In this document: positions 8,401 through 15,012 of the stretch, one piece after another | How the letters are laid out: the number at the start of each line of letters is the position of its first letter | Position numbering within the stretch: position 1 is the first letter of the stretch | Assembly: GCA_002170485.2 (NCBI GenBank) | Contig: NHDZ02000029.1 | Location: 1 to 23,670, forward strand | DNA length: 23,670 bases | Reading direction: 5' to 3' | Source of the DNA: MED660 sp002691025 | GTDB taxonomy: Bacteria > Myxococcota_A > UBA9160 > UBA4427 | The notes under the pieces: model-generated | Told to the model about the DNA's origin: nothing | Databases searched by the model: none | The model's input: the letters and a program-made list of their open reading frames with translations, nothing else | Made by a program: the position numbers and the translations under genes

Positions 8401-9085
8401 GCCAGCCCAGAGTCAGGGAGACGACATCGTCCTCTTCGAGGACGCAGAATGCCGCGAGGAACGAGCACGTTTCCCCATGCTGAGGCAGCAGTCGATTCTC
8501 AAGTCCGGTGCGCCCAACCGGTGCCTGGCGGATTTCGTTGCCCCCGAAGCCTCCGGTCGCACCGATCATATCGGTGCCTTCGCCATCACCGCGGGACTCG
8601 GCGCCGACAAACTGGCTCAACGTTACGAAGAAGCCCTCAACGATTACGATTCGATTCTCGTCAAGGCTCTGGCCGACCGCCTCGCTGAAGCGGGAGCCGA
8701 ATGGCTCCATGCCCGGGCACGCCGAGAGTGGCAGTATGGAAAGAGCGAGAACTTCTCCAACGAGGAACTGATCTCCGAAGCCTATCAAGGGATCCGGCCG
8801 GCCTTCGGCTATGCGGCCTGCCCGGACCACCGAGCCAAACGCACCCTGTTTGATCTCCTGCAGGCCAAGGAGGCCGGCATGGAACTCACGGAGAGCTGTG
8901 CCATGTCGCCCGCCGCGAGCGTGAGCGGGCTCTATTTCGCCCACCCGGAGAGCCGCTACTTCAACGTCGGGACCCTCGGACGAGATCAGATCGAGGACTA
9001 CTCGGTGCGGATGGGAAGCGACGTAGCCGAGTCGGAACGCTGGCTCGTTTCCAATCTGGGGTACAGCCCCCCTGAAAACCGCTGA
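5408..9085 (+). CDS. metH: Cobalamin-dependent methionine synthase
   Basis: It transfers the methyl group of 5-methyltetrahydrofolate to homocysteine through methylcobalamin. All four modules are present in about 1225 residues. The homocysteine domain opens with ERILVIDGAMGTMIQ and has zinc ligands in NCSLG (about C245) and GGCCGTTP (about C308/C309). The folate domain has GERTNVTGSARF and NVNMDEGMLD. The cobalamin domain has DVHDIGKNIVG, with the cobalt-binding His near 755, and GLSGLITPSLDEM. The SAM-dependent reactivation domain has NEELISEAYQGIRPAFGYAACPDH. The start is placed at GTG 5408, preceded by GGAG. The ATG pair at 5357/5360 would add 17 hydrophobic residues that do not suit a cytosolic enzyme. 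Upstream, 5189-5407 is a 219-base region shared with divergent htpG. I found no recognisable cobalamin or SAM riboswitch in it. Confidence 0.97.
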   Translation: MSNPSIEEALAERILVIDGAMGTMIQNQGLSESDFRGERFADHPQDLAGDNELLTLTRPDLIRGIHAGFLEAGADIIETNTFGSNAVAQGDYGLEGICYELNVEAARLAKDVAAEWTDRTPHRPRFVAGAIGPTPRTLSISPDVTDPGARSITWDALHQVYRESTLGLIEGGVDVILIETIFDTLNAKAALVAIEEIFEEQGRRIPLMISVAITDASGRVLSGQTVDAFWHSVAHANPISVGVNCSLGAQDMRPYVAELARIASCHVSAYPNAGLPNAFGEYDEEPSMTGELVGEFARSGLVNMVGGCCGTTPAHIRAIAEEVQAFPPRSLPEPTSPLTYFSGLETLTITRESNFQMIGERTNVTGSARFRKLIEADDFEAALGVALEQARSGANLLDVNMDEGMLDSEACMTRFLNLVASEPEISRIPIMIDSSKWSVIEAGLKCVQGKGVVNSISLKEGEEDFIEKARVIRRYGAGVVVMAFDETGQADTTERKIAICERSYRILVDQVHFPPQDIIFDPNILAIATGMEEHNDYAQNFIEATREIKKRCPGVHISGGVSNLSFSFRGNNRVREAIHSAFLYHAMEAGMDMGIVNAGQLEVYENIPKELLEHVEDILFNRRDDATERMITLAETVKGKGRSKVVDLSWREAEVEERLSHALVQGISDFIIEDTEEARQKLGRPIEVIEGPLMDGMSVVGDLFGAGKMFLPQVVKSARVMKQAVGHLEPFLEREQEKGRSRGKIVMATVKGDVHDIGKNIVGVVLGCNSYEIIDLGVMVPMEKILDTAKEVGADAVGLSGLITPSLDEMVSVAKEMKRRDLDLPLLIGGATTSRQHTAVRIAPEYEETVTHVQDASRAVGVVAQLLDADQRDVFDQENRVEQDKLRDLYGAQRQKKLLTQDEAQANAPAYDWTGLEIPEPDFTGRQLLESVPLSELVDYIDWTFFFSAWELRGRFPAILDDPKFGEAARELYEHAQVRLKEIIEQGLITAKAVYGFWPAQSQGDDIVLFEDAECREERARFPMLRQQSILKSGAPNRCLADFVAPEASGRTDHIGAFAITAGLGADKLAQRYEEALNDYDSILVKALADRLAEAGAEWLHARARREWQYGKSENFSNEELISEAYQGIRPAFGYAACPDHRAKRTLFDLLQAKEAGMELTESCAMSPAASVSGLYFAHPESRYFNVGTLGRDQIEDYSVRMGSDVAESERWLVSNLGYSPPENR

Positions 9086-9094
9086 ATCACCGAA

Positions 9095-9115
9095 AAAGCC
9101 TGCAAAAAGGGCTTT
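9095..9115. terminator. Weak hairpin after metH
   Basis: AAAGCC (9095-9100) pairs with GGCTTT (9110-9115) around a nine-base loop, ten bases after the metH stop. In the metH direction there is no T-tract beyond the stem's own TTT. On the opposite strand the stem ends in GGCTTTTT and looks more like an intrinsic terminator. It is the only terminator candidate between metH and the cysteine operon. Confidence 0.35.
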
Positions 9116-9205
9116 CAGATCGAGAAGAAGCGCACACTTTCGAAATCGTGCCGTGCGTTGCACTCCGGGCCGCCGACGCCTAACTTCGCATTCTTCAAAA
9201 CGGAG

Positions 9206-9232
9206 TATTCCCTCCCTGATAGGTAGGGAATA
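9206..9232. promoter_or_regulatory. 27-bp palindrome, probable operator of the sulfite-reduction operon
   Basis: Arms TATTCCCT (9206-9213) and AGGGAATA (9225-9232) are exact inverted copies. Inside them CCT (9215-9217) and AGG (9221-9223) also match around GAT, so 11 of 12 arm positions pair. It lies 78 bases before the DUF2849 start codon, with TTCAAA just upstream as a possible -35. Long near-perfect dyads of this type are typical binding sites for dimeric repressors such as Rrf2-family sulfur or Fe-S regulators. The regulator itself is not in this window. Alternatively it may act as an RNA hairpin. Confidence 0.55.
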
Positions 9233-9273
9233 GGGTTCCGCACTCAATCGGGTGTGTTCAAACCGGAAAAACA

Positions 9274-9288
9274 GAAGCGAAGCGAAGC
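9274..9288 (+). repeat. Short tandem repeat, three copies of GAAGC
   Basis: GAAGC occurs three times in a row and is followed by GAG, in the leader just before the Shine-Dalgarno (AAAGGAG, 9294-9300) of the DUF2849 gene. It is short enough to be incidental, but such tracts can vary in copy number. Confidence 0.6.
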
Positions 9289-9310
9289 GAGATAAAGGAG
9301 CAGACTTCCA

Positions 9311-9604
9311 ATGCCCCACGTCGTGATCGCCAATCGACTCCGAGACGGAATCGTGGTTTTCCTGGGAACGAGTCACCAATGGGTAGAGAAACTGAGCGAG
9401 TGTTCGCCTGCTCAGAGTGAAGCCGAAGAAGAAGCACTCATACGCCTTGGGCAGGAAGCCTCGGACCGGCAGGAAATAGTCGATCCGACCCTGATCGAAG
9501 TCGAGGAAAAAGAAGGCGTTCTCCACGCTGTCAAGATGCGAGAAGCCATGAGAGCCATGGGGCCGACGGTCCGCGAAGATCTGGGAAAGCAAGCCGAGAA
9601 CTGA
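9311..9604 (+). CDS. DUF2849 family protein of the sulfite reductase operon
   Basis: This 97-residue small protein opens with VVIANRLRDGIVVFL, matching the conserved start of DUF2849 (xVxANRLxDGxVVxL). It ends with a conserved region around REAMRAMGPTVREDL. The family has no known biochemical activity. In many Proteobacteria it sits directly before cysI and is assumed to assist sulfite reductase. Here its TGA is one base from the cysI ATG, so the two are translationally coupled. A good Shine-Dalgarno (AAAGGAG) lies ten bases before the ATG. The 225 bases upstream (9086-9310) hold no gene, only the metH hairpin, the palindrome and the GAAGC repeat. Confidence 0.8.
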   Translation: MPHVVIANRLRDGIVVFLGTSHQWVEKLSECSPAQSEAEEEALIRLGQEASDRQEIVDPTLIEVEEKEGVLHAVKMREAMRAMGPTVREDLGKQAEN

Positions 9605-9605
9605 A

Positions 9606-11273
9606 ATGTATCAATACGACGAATTTGATCGCGAATTTGTAGAACAGCGGGCCAAGCAATTTGCCCGGCAGGTCGAGCGACGACTGGCCGGAGAGCTCCC
9701 GGAGGACAAGTTCAAGCCCCTCAGGCTGATGAACGGCCTCTACCTGCAACTTCACGCCTACATGCTTCGGATCAATGTGCCCTACGGGTGCCTCAGTTCC
9801 GAGCAGATGCGAAAACTGGCCCACGTCTCCAGGCTCTACGACAAGAGCTACGGCCATCTGACCACGCGTCAGAACATGCAGCTCAATTGGATCCGTCTGG
9901 TCGATATGCCCGAGATCTTGAACGAACTGGCCTCGGTCAACATGCACGGAATACAGAGCAGCGGAAACTGCATCCGGAACATCACAGCGGATGAGTACGC
10001 CGGCGTGGCTGCGGATGAGATCGAGGATCCCCGGATCTACTGCGAGTTCCTCAGACAGTGGTCGAGCCTGCATCCCGAATTCAGCTTCCTTCCGAGGAAG
10101 TTCAAGATCTCCGTGACGGGCTCTCCGAATGACCGCGCGGCCGTCATGGCTCATGACATCGGCTTGAGGCTCTACAAGAACGAAGAAGGCGAGTCGGGCT
10201 TTGAAGTCTTTGTGGGCGGGGGGCTCGGCCGTACCCCCTTTGTCGGCAAATCCATACGCACCTTCCTCCCCACCGAGCACATCCTTTCCTATTGCGAAGC
10301 CATCCTGCGGGTCTACAACCAGCTCGGACGAAGAGACAACAAGTACAAGGCGCGCATCAAGGTCCTCGTCCACGAGACCGGCATCGACAAGATCCGGGAA
10401 CTCGTCGAAGCGGAGTGGGAATCGATTCGAGACGGCGCACTCAACCTGCCCGAGGAAGATATCGCCCTGATTCGCGCGCGATTCACGCCGCCCCGTTACG
10501 AAGCGCCTCTTGACTCCGAAGACGAACTGAAAGCGCTTCGAGAGAAGAACCCCGACTTCGACCGCTGGGTCGACCAACAACTCGCTGAGCACAAACAGCC
10601 GGGGTACTCGATCGTCAATATTTCATGCACTCCCATTGGCAAACCGCCGGGGGACATTTCCTCGGATCAGATGGAAGCCGTGGCCGATCTGGCCGACCTC
10701 TACTCCATGGGAGAGTTGAGAGTCACCCACAACCAGAACCTGGTCTTCACGGACGTTCGCCGACAGGACCTTTTCAAACTCTGGCAGGCGCTGGTCGAAA
10801 TCGATCTCGAGACAGCCAATCATGGCCTGATCACAGACACCATCTGCTGCCCCGGGCTCGACTACTGCGCGCTGGCCAATGCACGGTCCATTCCCGTGGC
10901 CGAGAAGATCTCCAACGCCTTTGCCGATCACGAACGCCAGAAGGAGATCGGCGAGATCTACATCAACATGTCGGGCTGCATCAACGCATGCGGCCACCAC
11001 CACGTCGGCAACATCGGGATCCTGGGAGTCGACAAGAAGAACTCCGAACTCTACCAACTCATGCTGGGTGGCTCAGCCAAAGAAGATGCTTCCATCGGCA
11101 AGATCCTCGGACGCGGCTTCGATGAAGATGGGATCGTCACGGCCGTGGAAAACGTCGTGGACACCTATCTGGAAATCCGGACCGACGGAGAAACCTTCAT
11201 CGAAACCCATCGACGCGTGGGGGATGACCCCTTCAAAGAAAGGCTTTACGGTGCCTCTCCTAAAACAAGGTAA
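9606..11273 (+). CDS. cysI: Sulfite reductase hemoprotein (siroheme, 4Fe-4S), CysI-like
   Basis: It is predicted to reduce sulfite to sulfide with six electrons on a coupled siroheme and 4Fe-4S centre. The 555-residue protein has two repeated ferredoxin-like/siroheme halves. The first includes LRINVPYGCLSSEQ (about 54-67), LTTRQNMQLNWI and NCIRNITADEYAG. The cluster ligands are in the second half, in the order C415-x5-C421 and C458-x3-C462 (CCPGLDYCALANA and SGCINACGHHHVGNIG). By motif alone the enzyme could also be an assimilatory nitrite reductase. The neighbours (DUF2849, DUF934, cysteine synthase) favour sulfite. No CysJ flavoprotein is encoded nearby, so ferredoxin is the likely donor. 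It overlaps the next gene by 23 bases. Confidence 0.92.
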   Translation: MYQYDEFDREFVEQRAKQFARQVERRLAGELPEDKFKPLRLMNGLYLQLHAYMLRINVPYGCLSSEQMRKLAHVSRLYDKSYGHLTTRQNMQLNWIRLVDMPEILNELASVNMHGIQSSGNCIRNITADEYAGVAADEIEDPRIYCEFLRQWSSLHPEFSFLPRKFKISVTGSPNDRAAVMAHDIGLRLYKNEEGESGFEVFVGGGLGRTPFVGKSIRTFLPTEHILSYCEAILRVYNQLGRRDNKYKARIKVLVHETGIDKIRELVEAEWESIRDGALNLPEEDIALIRARFTPPRYEAPLDSEDELKALREKNPDFDRWVDQQLAEHKQPGYSIVNISCTPIGKPPGDISSDQMEAVADLADLYSMGELRVTHNQNLVFTDVRRQDLFKLWQALVEIDLETANHGLITDTICCPGLDYCALANARSIPVAEKISNAFADHERQKEIGEIYINMSGCINACGHHHVGNIGILGVDKKNSELYQLMLGGSAKEDASIGKILGRGFDEDGIVTAVENVVDTYLEIRTDGETFIETHRRVGDDPFKERLYGASPKTR

Positions 11274-11739
11274 GGTTGCCGATGACACATTCGTCAGAAT
11301 CGGTGACGAAGACCCTCTCCCCGATCAGGGAGATGTCATCGTAGGACTTTCGCGCTGGCAAGCAGACCGGGACGAACTGACCCGGCACAAGGGATCCTTG
11401 GGGGTCGAACTTGCCGTGGGTGAATCGCCCAGCGAAATCGAGGGTGACCTTGCGCATTTCGACGTCATCGCGCTGGACTTTCCGGCCTTCAGTGATGGAC
11501 GCGCTTTCAGTTCGGCTCGGCTTCTTCGCGAACGCCATGGCTTCCAGGGTGAAATACGAGCCGTGGGCGATGTCGAACTGGAGCAACTCCACTTCATGGC
11601 TCGCGTGGGCTTTGACAGCTTCCTCATTGAAAGCGACGACCCGGAAAAGGACTGGACCACAGCCCAGGCCGATCTCGATCTCTGGTATCAACCCACCGAA
11701 GACGGCCACACGACGGTTCGCCAGAAGAGAAGACGTTAG
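11251..11739 (+). CDS. DUF934 family protein (COG3749)
   Basis: This 162-residue protein of the DUF934 family is regularly found beside cysI/cysH in Proteobacteria. It has no proven activity and is often called a putative oxidoreductase. Typical features are LAVGESPSEIEGDLAHFDVIALDFPAFSDGRAFSSARLLRERHGFQGEIRAVGD by position (about 51-102), then the run ending in GFDSFLIE. The frame is open far upstream inside cysI. The start is the GTG at 11251, which has AAAGG seven bases upstream and overlaps cysI by 23 bases. Its gap to cysK is 52 bases. Its job is inferred to be support of sulfite reduction or electron supply. Confidence 0.82.
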   Translation: MPLLKQGKVADDTFVRIGDEDPLPDQGDVIVGLSRWQADRDELTRHKGSLGVELAVGESPSEIEGDLAHFDVIALDFPAFSDGRAFSSARLLRERHGFQGEIRAVGDVELEQLHFMARVGFDSFLIESDDPEKDWTTAQADLDLWYQPTEDGHTTVRQKRRR

Positions 11740-11791
11740 AACCGACCGTCCACCCGGACATTCATCGAGTTACAACCGAGGATATCGACAC

Positions 11792-12793
11792 GTGGATACC
11801 CGAAACGGGTTTCTTGAAACCATTGGAAATACGCCGCTTATCCGCCTCCGGCAACTCTCGGAACAAACCGGATGTGAGATCTACGGCAAAGCCGAATTCC
11901 TGAACCCGGGCGGATCCGTCAAGGATCGAGCCGCATTGGCCATCGTGGAAGAGGCCGAGCGCAAAGGGGAACTCCGGCCCGGAGGCCTGATCGTGGAAGG
12001 CACGGCGGGCAATACCGGAATCGGCCTCTCCCTGGTGGGAAACGCTCGCGGATACCGGACCCTGATCGTCATCCCCGACACCCAGAGCCAGGAAAAGAAG
12101 GACATGCTCCGACTCTGTGGCGCAGATCTGCGAGAGGTCCCCGCCGTTCCGTACAAGAACCCTGAGAACTTCGTTCACGTCTCGCGCAGACTCGCCGAGG
12201 AACATGCAAAGAAAGAGGAACACGGCGCCATCTGGGCCAATCAGTTCGACAACCTCGCGAATCGCCAGGGGCACTTCGAAACCACGGGTCCGGAGATCTG
12301 GGAGCAGACCGACGGAAAGGTCGACGCCTTCATCTGCGCCGTCGGCACCGGTGGCTCTCTTTGGGGCGTGGGCACGGCCCTCAAGGAACGCAATCCCGAC
12401 ATCACGATTGGCCTCGCCGACCCACAAGGAGCAGCCATCTACAACTACTTCAAGCATGGCGAGGCCAAGGCCAGCGAGGGATCGAGCATCTCCGAGGGCA
12501 TCGGCCAGGCTCGCATCACCGCCAATGTCGAAGGAACCCCCATCGACATTCCGTACACGATCCCGGATACAGAGTGGCTTCCCATCGCCTTCGAACTCCT
12601 GCAGAACGAAGGCCTTTGCATTGGGGGTTCTGCCGCGGTCAATGTCGCGGGCGCCGTGCGTCTGGCGAAGGAGATCGGCCCCGGCAAGACCATCGTGACG
12701 CTGCTCTGCGATAGCGGTACACGCTACCAGTCAAAGATGTTCAACCCTGAGTTCCTGCGATCCAAGGAACTGCCTGTTCCTCCCTGGATGTAG
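11792..12793 (+). CDS. cysK: Cysteine synthase (O-acetylserine sulfhydrylase), CysK-type
   Basis: This PLP enzyme joins sulfide to O-acetylserine to make cysteine, the step after the sulfite reductase encoded upstream. The 333-residue protein shows the PLP lysine in NPGGSVKDRAAL (K44), the substrate loop EGTAGNTGIGLS (69-80), the conserved PAVPYKNPENF and IWANQFDN, and the phosphate-binding GTGGS (185-189). It belongs to the longer variant with the VPAVPYKNP insertion seen in many Proteobacteria. The start is GTG 11792, with GAGG about ten bases upstream. The frame runs further up into the DUF934 gene, but that part is not protein-like. Cystathionine beta-synthase activity is less likely in this context. 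Confidence 0.93.
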   Translation: MDTRNGFLETIGNTPLIRLRQLSEQTGCEIYGKAEFLNPGGSVKDRAALAIVEEAERKGELRPGGLIVEGTAGNTGIGLSLVGNARGYRTLIVIPDTQSQEKKDMLRLCGADLREVPAVPYKNPENFVHVSRRLAEEHAKKEEHGAIWANQFDNLANRQGHFETTGPEIWEQTDGKVDAFICAVGTGGSLWGVGTALKERNPDITIGLADPQGAAIYNYFKHGEAKASEGSSISEGIGQARITANVEGTPIDIPYTIPDTEWLPIAFELLQNEGLCIGGSAAVNVAGAVRLAKEIGPGKTIVTLLCDSGTRYQSKMFNPEFLRSKELPVPPWM

Positions 12794-13035
12794 ACGCCGC
12801 TCTTCCTCTCCATCAGGCCCACGAAGTGTGAATCCACTGGGGATGCAGGCCGAGGCACGCATTCGCTGGATTTATGCGATACATTGGCGCGCGATAGCGC
12901 TTCCTTGTTCTTATTGGCCGTAAACACAACGGCACGCCGACACGGAACGGACCATCAGTATCCAAGTCGAAGCAAGGATGCACGCTCCCTGGATCCAGAC
13001 AACAAGCACAGACCGCAAAGAGGCAAACAGTCGAG
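12794..13035. other. Intergenic region between cysK and the unknown methyltransferase-like gene
   Basis: These 242 bases hold no convincing gene. GCGC (12887-12890) and GCGC (12897-12900) form a small inverted repeat. I see no T-tract terminator after cysK and no clear promoter, although the stretch around 12900-12930 is less GC-rich than its surroundings and could contain one. Confidence 0.5.
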
Positions 13036-14205
13036 ATGGATGTCAAACAGAAAACGCGCACCGCGGGTTCGATGGAGGGACTCTACGAGCTTCTAGACGC
13101 CATTGAAAGTGGCCAGAAATCCAAACCCGACTGGATTCGGATGAGAGGCCATTGTCGAATCGACAAATTGGAAGAAACCGAACGACGCGATGTGCTCCAA
13201 CGTATGCACAAGGCCGTACTGCGCGGATTCAAAGCCAAGAACATCGACGTCAAGGGTCGCGAGGCCAGACTCGACTTCTGGCAAAGCGTGGCACGGTGCG
13301 GCTTCCATGACTTCTCTGAGTTGGGCTGGATGAAGGCCTACGACTCCCCCTTTGTCGAGAACTACGACTACATCCAGCCCTACCTCGAAGGCGGCCTCCA
13401 AGCGCTGGACCCCTACGCGGTCTACAGCGCGGTCCTCGGCACCTTCGATTTCACGGTGGAAGATTTCGTATCGACCAAACTCTGCTCCGAAGTGCGCACC
13501 ATCGTGGAGCCCATGGCTGGAACGGCCGACTTCGCCTACCAGGGCCATTTCCATTATCCCGACTTCCGATTCCTGATGATCGATCTGGACGACGGAGCCC
13601 AGGAGAGGGTCCTCGCCCAGAACTGGAACGAAGGCACCGAAAAGCACTACATGGTGGCCGACGTCCTGGAAGAGTCCGTCTGGTCCAAAGCCAAGAGCAT
13701 CACCACCGGCGAAAGCCTCGCCTACATCGGCAAGCAGAGCCACCACATGCTCGATGCCAAACAACTCTTCAAGCTCATGGAACTCGCCACCACTCACATC
13801 GACTACCTGATGTTGGAAACACCGCAGCTTTCTCCTGTCACCGAGATGGGGGGCACAGACGACATGACCCGGCCCGAGATGAAGGATGCCGGCTTTGAAT
13901 CCGAGCTGGTGGAAGATCCGGATGGAGACCCGAACCCCTTCACCAACCTGATGCATTTCCATCTGGTTTCATCGGACGAAGACGACGAACGTGCGATCTT
14001 CGGGTACCGGAACTGGACCGTCTGGTCACAGCCGATCCTGGTCACACTCGCTCGACTTCTCGATCTCAACGTCTTCTACTACCACTCCGAGTTGAGTGAA
14101 TTCGTATCCGTGGAAGACGAATGGGAAGACTGTGACGTGGAAGAAAACGTGACCTTCATGATCTTCACACGAAGAGAAGTCGACCTCGGAAGCTTCCGGG
14201 ACTAG
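13036..14205 (+). CDS. Unrecognised acidic protein with a methyltransferase-like nucleotide-binding motif
   Basis: I do not recognise the family. The 389-residue soluble protein has a mostly helical N-terminus (1-145). A segment follows that looks like a Rossmann-type SAM-binding core: VRTIVEPMAGTADF (153-166) resembles motif I, MIDLDDG (181-187) resembles the acidic end of strand 2, VADVLEE (207-213) motif II, and SLAYIGKQSHHMLD (227-240) the strand 4 region. The C-terminus is rich in Asp and Glu (VEDEWEDCDVEE, 359-370). There is no signal peptide and no membrane segment. Its own upstream region (242 bases) and the hairpin at its end suggest a single-gene unit. AGAGG lies 12 bases before the ATG. 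Codon use and base composition look like the neighbours. SAM-dependent methylation is an inference from motif shape only. Confidence 0.7.
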   Translation: MDVKQKTRTAGSMEGLYELLDAIESGQKSKPDWIRMRGHCRIDKLEETERRDVLQRMHKAVLRGFKAKNIDVKGREARLDFWQSVARCGFHDFSELGWMKAYDSPFVENYDYIQPYLEGGLQALDPYAVYSAVLGTFDFTVEDFVSTKLCSEVRTIVEPMAGTADFAYQGHFHYPDFRFLMIDLDDGAQERVLAQNWNEGTEKHYMVADVLEESVWSKAKSITTGESLAYIGKQSHHMLDAKQLFKLMELATTHIDYLMLETPQLSPVTEMGGTDDMTRPEMKDAGFESELVEDPDGDPNPFTNLMHFHLVSSDEDDERAIFGYRNWTVWSQPILVTLARLLDLNVFYYHSELSEFVSVEDEWEDCDVEENVTFMIFTRREVDLGSFRD

Positions 14206-14214
14206 CACCGGAAG
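14193..14214. terminator. Hairpin between convergent genes
   Basis: CTTCCGG (14193-14199) and CCGGAAG (14208-14214) are a perfect inverted repeat around an eight-base loop that contains the TAG stop of the upstream gene. GGCCGGCC (14214-14221) follows directly. Lying in the 23-base gap between convergent genes, it may serve both directions. There is no T-tract on either side, so intrinsic termination is not certain. Confidence 0.4.
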
Positions 14215-14228
14215 GCCGGCCCCGAAGA

Positions 14229-14864
14229 CTAGAGGCCGGAGATTCCGACCCCGGATCCCTCTTCGCCGTCTTCATCGAGATGCGCCGCGCAACCGAGGAG
14301 CCTCACCTTCCACGGCTCCCTGGGCTCCACGATGGTGATGGCCGTATTGCGGAACTGAAGGGGCAGCTCTGCGCCCTCCTCTTCCGACGCGCCCTCTCCT
14401 CCGTCGAGAATACGACTGACCATGGAGTGAAGAACCAGACCGTGGGTCACCACGGCCAGATCTTCGGGCGTCTCCATGGCTTCGTGACACACGCGTTCCC
14501 AGGCCCGGTCGACCCGGGCGTGGAAATCTGCCCAACTCTCGCCACCCGGCGGCGAATAGTCGGGCCCGAAGGGATCTTCGTCCAGATCGGCATACCGCCT
14601 GCCCCGTAGATCTCCGAAGTTGCGCTCCTGCAGCAGCGGCTCGGTTTCCACAGGAAGTCCCATCTCCTGCGAGATGGCCTCCGCGGTAAGGTGGGCGCGA
14701 GCCAGATCACTGGACAGAAGCCGGCTCACGGGGTGATCCGACAATCTTCGAGCCAGCCTGGCCGCCTGCCCAAAGCCCTGCTCATTGAGTGGAGTCTCGG
14801 GAACCTGAAGAACCCGATCGCGATTGCCGCTGGTTTCGCCGTGCCGAATCAGGATGATAGCCAT
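14229..14864 (-). CDS. Histidine phosphatase (phosphoglycerate mutase-like) family protein
   Basis: This is a cytoplasmic phosphatase or mutase of the branch using a phospho-histidine intermediate. The 211-residue protein has the catalytic LIRHGETSGNRD (H8 nucleophile), SSDLARAHLTAEAI (51-64), ERNFGDLRGRRY (80-91), PPGGES (105-110) and the second catalytic histidine in VVTHGLVLHSM (H141). This matches the GpmB/CobC/PhoE-like family. The substrate cannot be decided. The start is the ATG at 14864, because RHG must lie near the N-terminus; the frame is open to 15065 but that part would run into the surE promoter and gene. It is divergent from surE. Confidence 0.88.
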   Translation of the reverse strand: MAIILIRHGETSGNRDRVLQVPETPLNEQGFGQAARLARRLSDHPVSRLLSSDLARAHLTAEAISQEMGLPVETEPLLQERNFGDLRGRRYADLDEDPFGPDYSPPGGESWADFHARVDRAWERVCHEAMETPEDLAVVTHGLVLHSMVSRILDGGEGASEEEGAELPLQFRNTAITIVEPREPWKVRLLGCAAHLDEDGEEGSGVGISGL

Positions 14865-14955
14865 TGCCCAGAGCCTAGCAGTCCGATCGGATCCATGATT
14901 CGACTCCGGTGGCCGAGTGATCCACGGGAAAAGACGATACCTTTCAAGATCGCCT

Positions 14956-14978
14956 CGAAGGCCGGAAACCGGCCTTCG
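14956..14978. promoter_or_regulatory. Perfect 10-bp-arm inverted repeat upstream of surE
   Basis: CGAAGGCCGG (14956-14965) and CCGGCCTTCG (14969-14978) are exact inverted copies around AAA. The element lies 34 bases before the surE start codon, in the divergent region shared with the histidine phosphatase gene. It could be an operator, a 5'-leader hairpin or a short dispersed palindrome. The core GAAGGCCGG also occurs at 14211-14219, in the hairpin behind the methyltransferase-like gene. Confidence 0.5.
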
Positions 14979-15012
14979 CTGGACCACCCAACCAGAACCA
15001 TGAAGGAAGAAG

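Noticed and set aside
9095..9115. Hairpin as an intrinsic terminator for a minus-strand gene
   Set aside because: On the minus strand it has a T-tract, but no minus-strand gene ends there. I list it only as a weak metH-side hairpin.
6395..9592. A 1065-codon open frame on the minus strand opposite metH
   Set aside because: It is antisense to an unmistakable full-length metH, has no recognisable motif, and runs across the intergenic region and the DUF2849 gene. GC-rich codon bias creates such shadow frames.
13093..13962. A 289-codon minus-strand frame opposite the methyltransferase-like gene
   Set aside because: Composition dominated by Val, Gly, Glu and His with no motif. The plus-strand frame has a coherent protein with a Rossmann-like core and its own flanking signals.
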